Of a stretch of DNA of 43,370 nt, positions 23,234 through 29,376 are shown piece by piece (position 1 is the first letter of the stretch; each line of letters begins with the position of its first letter). This DNA is from WRAI01 sp031549605 (GTDB lineage: Bacteria > Bacillota > Clostridia > Oscillospirales > UBA929), in assembly GCA_031549605.1 (NCBI GenBank), contig JAVBPM010000012.1, forward strand, positions 1 through 43,370, written 5' to 3'. Under the pieces are notes generated by a model. That model ran no database searches and was not told the DNA's origin. It was given only the letters and a program-made list of their open reading frames with translations. The position numbers and the translations under genes were made by a program.

Positions 23234-24343
23234 TCAGGCTCCCTTCACCAGTGATTTAAGGTAGGCATGGATAAAGCCGTCGAGGTCGCCGTCCATAACG
23301 GCTTGAATGTTGCCGTTTTCAAAGTTGGTGCGGTGGTCCTTGGCCAGCGTGTAGGGCATAAAGACGTAGCTGCGGATTTGACTGCCCCATTCAATGGCCT
23401 TTTGCTCCCCTTTAATATCCTCGATTTTGTCGAGGTGCTCTTTTTCTTTGATCTCGGCCAGCTTGGCCTTGAGCATACGCATGGCCACCTCGCGGTTTTG
23501 GTGCTGGCTGCGCTCGCTCTGGCAGGCGGTGACAAGGCCGGTCGGGATGTGAACAATGCGAATGGCGCTGTCGGTTTTGTTGACGTGCTGACCGCCGGCG
23601 CCGCTGCTGCGGTGGGTTTCGACGCGGATGTCCTCGTCCTTGATGACGATGGTCTCGTCGTTTTGAATGTCGGGCATGACCTCGACCGCGGCAAAGGAGG
23701 TGTGGCGACGCCCCGACGAGTCAAAGGGCGAGATGCGTACCAGGCGGTGAATGCCCATTTCGCTCTTGAGGTAGCCAAAGGCGCGCTCACCCTCGATGAG
23801 CAGGTTGGCGCTTTTGAGTCCGGCACCGTCGCCGTCCAGGCTGTCGAGCAGCTTGGTCTGAAAGCCGTGGCGCTCGGCCCAGCGCGTGTACATACGCACC
23901 AGCATCTCGTTCCAATCCTGCGCTTCGGTGCCGCCGGCCCCGGCGTGAAAGTTGAGAATGGCCGAGCAGGCGTCGTACTCGCCGCTGAGCAGCAGCTCGA
24001 GTCGCGCTGTTTCCAAATCGTCGGCCAGCTTGTCGGTGTCGCGGCTGATGTCGTCGGCAAAAGAGTCGTCGTCCTCCATCAGCGCCAGCTCGCACAGCTC
24101 GGTCAGCGAGGTCAGTTGGGCTTGCAGCGCGGCGGCGCGGTTGAGAATGTCCTTTTTCTGCTTCATCTCCTGCAGCACCTTTTGGCTGGCGGCGGGATTG
24201 TCCCAAAAGCCGGGCGCGGCCGATTGTGCCTCCAGCTCGTCGTGACGGCTGCGGATTTCGTCCAACTTAAGCGTCTGTGTCCATTCGTCCAGCTGCGGCT
24301 TGAGCAGCTCGAGCTTGCGTTTGTATTCCTCTAATTGTACCAA
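23234..24343 (-). CDS. prfB: Peptide chain release factor 2
   Basis: 369 residues from a TTG start at 24343-24341 that lies behind AAGGAGGG; a longer in-frame reading from 24397 has no ribosome site. The recognition tripeptide SPF (in RISPFDSSGRRHTSF) identifies RF2, and GAGGQHVNKTDSAIRI carries the catalytic GGQ. RF2 ends translation at UGA and UAA. Many RF2 genes carry a programmed +1 frameshift (CUU UGA C) near codon 25; no in-frame TGA is present here, so this gene appears not to use it. Confidence 0.94.
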   Translation of the reverse strand: MVQLEEYKRKLELLKPQLDEWTQTLKLDEIRSRHDELEAQSAAPGFWDNPAASQKVLQEMKQKKDILNRAAALQAQLTSLTELCELALMEDDDSFADDISRDTDKLADDLETARLELLLSGEYDACSAILNFHAGAGGTEAQDWNEMLVRMYTRWAERHGFQTKLLDSLDGDGAGLKSANLLIEGERAFGYLKSEMGIHRLVRISPFDSSGRRHTSFAAVEVMPDIQNDETIVIKDEDIRVETHRSSGAGGQHVNKTDSAIRIVHIPTGLVTACQSERSQHQNREVAMRMLKAKLAEIKEKEHLDKIEDIKGEQKAIEWGSQIRSYVFMPYTLAKDHRTNFENGNIQAVMDGDLDGFIHAYLKSLVKGA

Positions 24344-24405
24344 GGGTGGCCCTCCTTGTTTGCACGGCGCACAGCGACGCCGGAATGGGTAATGCACTAC
24401 TCTTT

Positions 24406-24434
24406 ATTGTATCGCACAATGGCGGCGGCGTCAA
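24406..24434 (-). promoter_or_regulatory. Promoter of the prfB operon
   Basis: On the minus strand TTGACG (24434-24429) and TACAAT (24411-24406) are spaced by 17 bases. Confidence 0.75.
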
Positions 24435-24447
24435 CAAACGGCGGTGC

Positions 24448-24476
24448 TTTACAACTCGATTACAAGTGACTAGCAT
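24448..24476 (+). promoter_or_regulatory. Promoter of the broken response-regulator gene
   Basis: TTTACA (24448-24453) and TAGCAT (24471-24476) with a 17-base spacer stand ahead of AAGGGAG (24488-24494) and the GTG start. Confidence 0.45.
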
Positions 24477-24501
24477 AGTACTGAGTAAGGGAGTGAGTGC
24501 C

Positions 24502-24706
24502 GTGCCGGACATCTTTGTTGTCGAAGACGATCGCGCCATCAATGACCTGATTGTCATGAATTTAGGACTGCGTGGCTATACCTGCCGACATTCTGTTCAA
24601 CGAAACGGTGACGGGCTTGCAGTATGTGCTTGACGATGGCACGCTGACAACCGAGGCACCCGCGTATTTGCACCCTTCAAAGGACAAAGAAAAGTCGGGC
24701 TGGTGA
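24502..24706 (+). pseudogene. Response-regulator remnant joined to a second gene's 3' end
   Basis: From a GTG at 24502 (AAGGGAG upstream) about 24 codons read PDIFVVEDDRAINDLIVMNL then GLRGY, the N-terminus of an OmpR-type receiver with its acidic pair. At about 24575-24585 the similarity stops and this frame ends at 24633. Another frame from 24584 to the TGA at 24706 gives 40 codons (ADILFNETVTGLQYVLDDG... to KEKSGW) that look protein-like but are not recognised. A terminator follows. The pattern fits a deletion that joined the 5' end of a regulator gene to the 3' end of a downstream gene. The exact joint and the identity of the second part are inferred. Confidence 0.6.
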
Positions 24707-24713
24707 GGCAATA

Positions 24714-24748
24714 ATCGCCCCTCAAGACGGTTTGTCTTGAGGGGCGAT
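24714..24748 (+). terminator. Strong hairpin after the response-regulator remnant
   Basis: ATCGCCCCTCAAGAC (24714-24728) and its reverse complement (24734-24748) form a perfect 15-bp stem with a GGTTT loop, with a short T stretch after. Confidence 0.75.
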
Positions 24749-24751
24749 GGT

Positions 24752-24780
24752 TTGACAGTGTGAGCCAACTGTGGTATCAT
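24752..24780 (+). promoter_or_regulatory. Promoter of the ABC-F gene
   Basis: A perfect TTGACA (24752-24757) and TATCAT (24775-24780) have a 17-base spacer, just after the preceding terminator. The transcript would have a leader of about 180 bases before the ABC-F start. Confidence 0.8.
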
Positions 24781-24809
24781 ACATTTATCAGAAGCAGAGG
24801 GGGCGCACC

Positions 24810-24836
24810 ATGATCGAGAGCGACCGTTGCCGTTAG
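24810..24836 (+). CDS. Eight-codon leader peptide ahead of the ABC-F gene
   Basis: ATG-to-TAG reading MIESDRCR, preceded by AGAGGGGG (24796-24803) at six bases spacing. A very short ORF with a strong ribosome site close behind a promoter and about 130 bases ahead of an ABC-F gene is the typical layout for control by antibiotic-stalled ribosomes, as reported for several ABC-F and erm genes. That it is translated is an inference; the sequence shows only the site and the ORF. Confidence 0.55.
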   Translation: MIESDRCR

Positions 24837-24842
24837 TTTGCA

Positions 24843-24917
24843 CGTCAGGAGGGCCGAGGGGTCTTGTTGTCATGCACCGCTGACGGGACGATTGCGTTCG
24901 TGAGGGGTGTATTTTTT
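24843..24917 (+). promoter_or_regulatory. Possible attenuator in the ABC-F leader
   Basis: CGTCAG (24843-24848) can pair with CTGACG (24880-24885). Downstream, CACC (24875-24878) can pair with GGTG (24906-24909) around an inner ACGA/TCGT pair, followed by six T (24912-24917). The two foldings share the 24875-24885 region, as in an antiterminator/terminator switch. The terminator stem is weak, so this is only a suggestion. Confidence 0.35.
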
Positions 24918-24995
24918 ATGCCGTTTATTGCGCCGCGTCGTCCTGTCAATCAGACGATGGAGGGGTTTTATGGTATTGCAACTGAATCAGATTGA
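24918..24995 (+). CDS. Second upstream ORF overlapping the ABC-F start
   Basis: A 25-codon ORF (starts MPFIAPRRPVNQ) begins right after the T run, with GAGGGG 9-14 bases before it, and runs out of frame across the ABC-F ATG to a TGA at 24993-24995. It could couple or compete with ABC-F translation. No family similarity; it may be chance. Confidence 0.3.
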   Translation: MPFIAPRRPVNQTMEGFYGIATESD

Positions 24996-26334
24996 AAAAA
25001 GCTTTGGGCACCGGCTGTTGTTTCGGCTGCCGTCGCTGACCGTCTACGACGGGCAGCGCATCGGCATTGTCGGCCGCAACGGCGAGGGCAAGACAACGCT
25101 GCTGTCACTGGTGGCCGGAGAGCAGCGGCCCGACGCCGGGCGTATTGTTGTCAAGGGCAAGGTGGCCTATATGAAGCAGGTGGCGCGGCACGAGCAGCCC
25201 TGCTCGGGCGGCGAGGCGGTGCGCGCGCGCTGGCGTGCGGCGCTGGACGAAGGTGCCGACCTGTTGCTGGCCGACGAGCCTACGGCCAACCTCGATGAGG
25301 CGGGGCAACAGGCGGTGGAGGCTGAGTTAGCGGCCTTTGGCGGCGTTGTGTTGCTAATCAGCCACGACCGCGCGCTGCTGGACGCCGTTTGCGACACGAT
25401 ATGGGAGCTGGAGAAGGGCGACCTGCGTGTGTACAGCGGTAACTACAGCGACTACAAGGCGCACAAGCAGCGCGAGCTGGCCGGTGCGCGCGATGACTAT
25501 GAACAGTACATCGCCGAGCGCGACCGGCTGCGCGACGCCATACGGGGTCGTGCTACGGCGGCGCAGGGCATACGCAACGCGCCCAAGCGTATGGGCAACA
25601 GTGAGGCGCGGCTGCACCGACGGTCGGGCACCGAGATTGCCGAAAAGCTGCACAAGAGCACCAAGGCGCTGGAGAGTCGATTGGAACGGCTGGATGTGAA
25701 AGCCAAGCCGTTTGAGTGGCCGGAGATCCGCATGGACGTATCGCTGACCAAGCCGCCGGTGTCCAAAACGGTGCTGAGCGTTGAGGGTCTGACGGTGAGC
25801 TACGGCACGCGCACGGTGCTGGACAACGTCAACCTGCGCGTGGCCAACGGCGAGCATTTGGCCGTCACAGGCGGCAACGGCACCGGCAAGACGACGCTGT
25901 TTAACGCCATCCTCTCACGCGATGAAGCCGTTCGGGTCGCGCCGGGCGTGGTGTTTGGCTACGTCAGTCAGACGCTGGACACGCTGGACGAGCGGCGCAC
26001 GCTGTTGGACAACGCGCTGTATGACAGCGTGCAGAGCCGCACGGTGACGCAGACGACCTTAGCGCGGCTGCTGCTGACCGAACGCGACTATCACAAAACG
26101 GTGGCGCAGCTATCGGGCGGCGAGCGGCTCAAGCTGTGCCTATGCAAGCTGCTGTGCGGTTCGGCCAATGTGCTGGTGCTGGACGAGCCGACCAACTATC
26201 TGGACATCTACGCGCTGGAGGCGCTGGAGAGCCTCATCAACGGCTATCAGGGCACGGTGCTGTTTACCAGCCACGACCGCGCCTTTGTCACGCAGTGCGC
26301 CCATCGCGTGTTTTCGCTCACTCGGCCGGTATAA
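24970..26334 (+). CDS. ABC-F ATPase, antibiotic-resistance/ribosome-protection type
   Basis: 454 residues without membrane segments. Two nucleotide-binding domains: Walker A GRNGEGKTT (about residues 36-44) with ADEPTANLDE, and GGNGTGKTT with QLSGGERLKL and LDEPTNYLDI. The linker between them holds the RMGNSEARLH segment seen in Vga/VmlR/Lsa-like proteins. ABC-F proteins bind the ribosomal E site and release stalled or drug-bound ribosomes; the antibiotic-resistance branch is inferred from the linker and from the leader ORF. In the first domain the ABC signature is shortened (PCSGGE). The ATG at 24970 is used because GGAGGGG lies before it. A CBS-domain gene follows. Confidence 0.85.
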   Translation: MVLQLNQIEKSFGHRLLFRLPSLTVYDGQRIGIVGRNGEGKTTLLSLVAGEQRPDAGRIVVKGKVAYMKQVARHEQPCSGGEAVRARWRAALDEGADLLLADEPTANLDEAGQQAVEAELAAFGGVVLLISHDRALLDAVCDTIWELEKGDLRVYSGNYSDYKAHKQRELAGARDDYEQYIAERDRLRDAIRGRATAAQGIRNAPKRMGNSEARLHRRSGTEIAEKLHKSTKALESRLERLDVKAKPFEWPEIRMDVSLTKPPVSKTVLSVEGLTVSYGTRTVLDNVNLRVANGEHLAVTGGNGTGKTTLFNAILSRDEAVRVAPGVVFGYVSQTLDTLDERRTLLDNALYDSVQSRTVTQTTLARLLLTERDYHKTVAQLSGGERLKLCLCKLLCGSANVLVLDEPTNYLDIYALEALESLINGYQGTVLFTSHDRAFVTQCAHRVFSLTRPV

Positions 26335-26351
26335 TTTGGTAAAAACGGGGG

Positions 26352-26392
26352 ACAATCCTTCCATAAGCGCCGAGTAAATAAAGGAGGATTGT
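26352..26392 (+). promoter_or_regulatory. Hairpin enclosing the CBS gene's ribosome-binding site
   Basis: ACAATCCTTCC (26352-26362) pairs with GGAGGATTGT (26383-26392), ten base pairs with one bulged T and a 20-base loop. The GGAGG part of the ribosome-binding site is fully inside the stem and the stem ends directly at the ATG. Confidence 0.6.
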
Positions 26393-26827
26393 ATGCAGGT
26401 CAGAGATATTATGAACACCAATGTCGTCAGCATCAACCCCGAGGAGAGCGCCACGCTTGCGGCGCGGCTGTTGTATCGCCACAATGTCGGGTCGTTGCCC
26501 GTCTGTGCGCTGGACGGTCGTATCAAGGGCATTGTCACCGACCGCGACATTGTCATGCGGTGTGTGGCGTCGGAGTGTGATCCCGGCGAGACACGGGTGC
26601 GCGAGATCATGACGCGCGGGGTGGTCAGCGTAACGCCCGACACCGATGTGCAGGAGGCGTCACGGCTGATGGCCAACGAGCAGGTGCGGCGACTGCCTGT
26701 CGTCGAGGACCATCGGCTGGTCGGCATGGTGGCGCTGGGTGATTTAGCCAAGTCGCGCCAGTTCGACATGGAGGCAGGTCACGCGCTGTGCGAGATTTCG
26801 CAAAACGTCAGGAAATTCCGGAGCTGA
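26393..26827 (+). CDS. Two-CBS-domain protein
   Basis: 144 residues forming one CBS pair: VRDIMNTNVVSINPEESATLAARLLYRHNVGSLPV...GIVTDRDIVMR (about 3-60) and VREIMTRGVVSVTPDTDVQEASRLMANEQVRRLPVV...GMVALGDLAK (about 68-125). CBS pairs bind adenine nucleotides or SAM and switch partner proteins. No partner domain is attached. The ATG follows AAAGGAGG, which is sequestered in a hairpin. It lies 58 bases after the ABC-F stop and could be on the same transcript. Confidence 0.93.
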   Translation: MQVRDIMNTNVVSINPEESATLAARLLYRHNVGSLPVCALDGRIKGIVTDRDIVMRCVASECDPGETRVREIMTRGVVSVTPDTDVQEASRLMANEQVRRLPVVEDHRLVGMVALGDLAKSRQFDMEAGHALCEISQNVRKFRS

Positions 26828-26866
26828 ACAAGGCCGCTTGCATTTCGATGCAAGCGGCCTTGTGTA
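26828..26866 (+). terminator. Terminator after the CBS gene
   Basis: A perfect 16-bp stem (26828-26843 with 26848-26863) with a TTCG loop, formed around AGGCCGCTTGCAT and its complement. It overlaps the gene end and also lies 25 bases after the minus-strand membrane gene stop, so it may serve both. Confidence 0.85.
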
Positions 26867-26887
26867 TGATGCAGTTGGTGACGTCGA

Positions 26888-28339
26888 TTATTTGACGAGT
26901 TTGATGGTGATGTTTTCCGGCAGATTGTAGAAACTGATGAAGATGCCGCGGCTGTATTTGCGGTTTGGGTCGGGCGCCCAGACATAGTTGGTTAGCGGCA
27001 GCTTGCGAACGGTGATGGTGGTGTTGCCGGCGGCCAGCTGCTGTTGGATGGAAACTTGACGCGCTTCGGCGGCGCGGTCAATTGTAATGTAGGCGCTGAA
27101 AAGCATAGTGAAAAGACCGCAGAGCGTGCAAATCAGAATGGGCGCGACAACCGAAGTCTTGATTTTCAGCCAGTCGTTCTCCTGCAAAAAGCCGAGAGCG
27201 GCATGACAGAAGACGATCAGGAAGGCGCAGAAGGTAAAATAGCAACGGTCACCGATGATGGGGATGGTGGGCAGTAGCGGCGCGGCCAGCATGACGATTG
27301 AGGCGATGCTGAACAGCATAATTATGCGGTGGCGGCCGCGCGGCAGCAACCAAGCGCCGACAAAACAGAGTAAGAGAAATGCGGCAGCCAGAAAGCCGTC
27401 AGTAAGGCGAAATATCTCGGGACGTGGCATCTGCGGGTTGGTTTTTCGCACGAAAAAATAGATGTTAACCAGCGGCAAAAGCACACTGAGAACCGTGGCA
27501 AAACGGCGTTTTTTAGGCTTCATGGACGGCATGGTTTTGCATAGTGCAAACACCAGCAATATGGTGGCGGCGGCGTTGAGTAGCGTGTTGACGGCAAAGC
27601 CGTCGGGCACAATCTTGTCAAAATAGTTGCCCTCAATGTTTTCCAAAATTTGGTCGGCCCGCGGCATGTCGTGCGCCTCATTGTTGTCGGTGCTCTTATA
27701 GGCGTCGTGAGAGAACATCAGCACTGCACCGACCAACACGATGCCGGCGAGTGGCAGAATCAGTGCGTTCCACGGCTTGCCCTTGTGACGGTTGAACAGT
27801 TCGACTGCGAGCACAATGACGATCATGGCAGCACAGTAGAGTGTCAGATTTTCAACAAAGAGCTGCAGCAGCAATGTGAGTGTGATGCAGGCGGCCCAGC
27901 ACAGCCATTTGAGTTTACCGGAGGCGGTGGCGCTCTTTTGATAGAGCAGCACGACACACAACAAGATTGCGGTGGGCACGCAGTAGGTTGAAAAGCCGGC
28001 GGTCCAGACAACGGCCTGTCGGATGATGAAAATCGACAGCGAGAGAAACATGACGGCAGAGAGGACAAACTTCGGTGCAAAACGCTGAGATCCCAGTTTT
28101 GCTGCGGCCCAGACAAGGGTGGTCATCACAGCTGCCATAAAGAGGGGTCGAAGCCAGTCTATTTGTGGCAGATAGGTGGCCAGCAGGTTGGCCGCATACC
28201 GGCCATTGAGATTTGAAATGCCGGAACGGACGCCCCAGTACCAGTCGTCGCCGGTCAGCGGAAAAAAAGAGGCGAGGGCCCAATAGACAAGAAAAAAACA
28301 GAGAATGGGTAGCGAGTTAGTCCAGTGTCTTGCCTTCAT
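26888..28339 (-). CDS. Polytopic membrane protein, DUF6056/GT-C-like
   Basis: 483 residues with an estimated 10-12 membrane helices. The N-terminus has PLTGDDWYWG followed by LNGRYAANLLATYL, the typical GDDW plus NGRY pattern of DUF6056-type proteins, thought to be GT-C glycosyltransferase-like. The acidic GDD in the first loop could be catalytic as in GT-C enzymes; this is inference. The C-terminal 55 residues are polar and probably extracytoplasmic. It starts by overlapping the GT2 stop (TAATG), so the two are made together, as in polyprenyl-phosphate-sugar systems. Confidence 0.75.
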   Translation of the reverse strand: MKARHWTNSLPILCFFLVYWALASFFPLTGDDWYWGVRSGISNLNGRYAANLLATYLPQIDWLRPLFMAAVMTTLVWAAAKLGSQRFAPKFVLSAVMFLSLSIFIIRQAVVWTAGFSTYCVPTAILLCVVLLYQKSATASGKLKWLCWAACITLTLLLQLFVENLTLYCAAMIVIVLAVELFNRHKGKPWNALILPLAGIVLVGAVLMFSHDAYKSTDNNEAHDMPRADQILENIEGNYFDKIVPDGFAVNTLLNAAATILLVFALCKTMPSMKPKKRRFATVLSVLLPLVNIYFFVRKTNPQMPRPEIFRLTDGFLAAAFLLLCFVGAWLLPRGRHRIIMLFSIASIVMLAAPLLPTIPIIGDRCYFTFCAFLIVFCHAALGFLQENDWLKIKTSVVAPILICTLCGLFTMLFSAYITIDRAAEARQVSIQQQLAAGNTTITVRKLPLTNYVWAPDPNRKYSRGIFISFYNLPENITIKLVK

Positions 28340-29301
28340 TATAAGCCTCCTCTTGAAAATTTGGTGGGTGTGAGCTGGCAGGTGTCGCCGACTAAGAAAC
28401 GCGGACGCCGCTTAACTTCGTCGTATATTCGCGCGATATATAACCCTATGACGCCGAGCGACAGCAGAATGAGGCAGCCCAGCAGCAAAATCAGAATGAT
28501 GAGGGTGGAAAAACCGCTGACCGAATGGCCGGAGAAGTAATTGACCAGCGTATAAACGCCTAAGATAAGTGTGCCGATGAAAAACAGGACGGAAAAGAGA
28601 AAGGTGAGATAGACCGGCTTACTGGTATAGGCCAGCATCGAGTCGACGGCAAAACGCAGTAGCCGCCTTGACGAGAATTTGCTGGAATCGCCCTGTCGTG
28701 CGTCGACCGAAAAGGGAACAGTGGCCGTGGTAAAGCCGCTCCAGTTGACGAGCCCACGGAAGAAAACGGTGCCTTCTCTAAATTGACAAAGCGCGTCAAT
28801 AGCCTTGCGGCTGAGCAGCTTAAAATCGGAGGAATTGCCCAGATCCACGCCGCTGGCCGACTTAAGCAGCCGATAGAAACCTTTGGCAAACAGTCTGTAT
28901 GACAGGCTTTCGCGGCCACGGTCGTCCTTGACACCTTCTATTATATCGGCGCCGGTTTCGTCGGCGACGCGCAAAAACTCTTTGATGTAGCGCGGTGGGT
29001 GCTGCAAATCAGAGTCCATGACGAGACAGTACTCGGTCTGCACCTGGCTGATGCCGGCAAAGATAGCTGTCTCCTTGCCAAAATTGCGCGACAAGCGAAT
29101 GCCGCCAACGTTGCTGCGTTCGCTGGCAAACTCGCAAAGGCGCTGCCAGGTGTGGTCGCGAGAACCGTCGTCAACGACAATCAGTTTGGCGTCAATGTTG
29201 TCGGCTGTCAACTGGTCAAGAATGGCTAACAAATTGGTACAGAGCGTTTTCTGCTCCATATATGCCGGGATGACAAGGGTCAAGCGGGCGTCAGACTCCA
29301 C
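28339..29301 (-). CDS. GT2 glycosyltransferase, polyprenyl-phosphate sugar type
   Basis: 320 residues. The N-terminal GT-A domain shows LTLVIPAYMEQKTL, VVDDGSRDHTW, the LVMDSDLQHPP DxD motif and NFGKETAIFAG. Two membrane helices lie near the C-terminus (about 230-255 and 265-290), the architecture of GtrB/DPM1-like enzymes that move a sugar onto undecaprenyl phosphate. The adjacent polytopic protein would then use this lipid-linked sugar outside. No GtrA-type flippase is seen here. Confidence 0.88.
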   Translation of the reverse strand: MESDARLTLVIPAYMEQKTLCTNLLAILDQLTADNIDAKLIVVDDGSRDHTWQRLCEFASERSNVGGIRLSRNFGKETAIFAGISQVQTEYCLVMDSDLQHPPRYIKEFLRVADETGADIIEGVKDDRGRESLSYRLFAKGFYRLLKSASGVDLGNSSDFKLLSRKAIDALCQFREGTVFFRGLVNWSGFTTATVPFSVDARQGDSSKFSSRRLLRFAVDSMLAYTSKPVYLTFLFSVLFFIGTLILGVYTLVNYFSGHSVSGFSTLIILILLLGCLILLSLGVIGLYIARIYDEVKRRPRFLVGDTCQLTPTKFSRGGL

Positions 29302-29346
29302 GGCAGTACCTCCTCATTGTTGTCACAGCGACGCTATTCGGCGTTT

Positions 29347-29376
29347 ATTATAACGAAATGCAGCGCTGTTTGTCAA
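29347..29376 (-). promoter_or_regulatory. Promoter of the GT2/membrane protein operon
   Basis: On the minus strand TTGACA (29376-29371) and TATAAT (29352-29347) are spaced by 18 bases. The -35 overlaps the last codons of the upstream gene. Confidence 0.8.

Noticed and set aside
23267..24334. A 355-codon open frame on the plus strand opposite prfB
   Set aside because: Antisense shadow of prfB; no motif, no ribosome-binding site, low-complexity Val/Leu/Gly composition.
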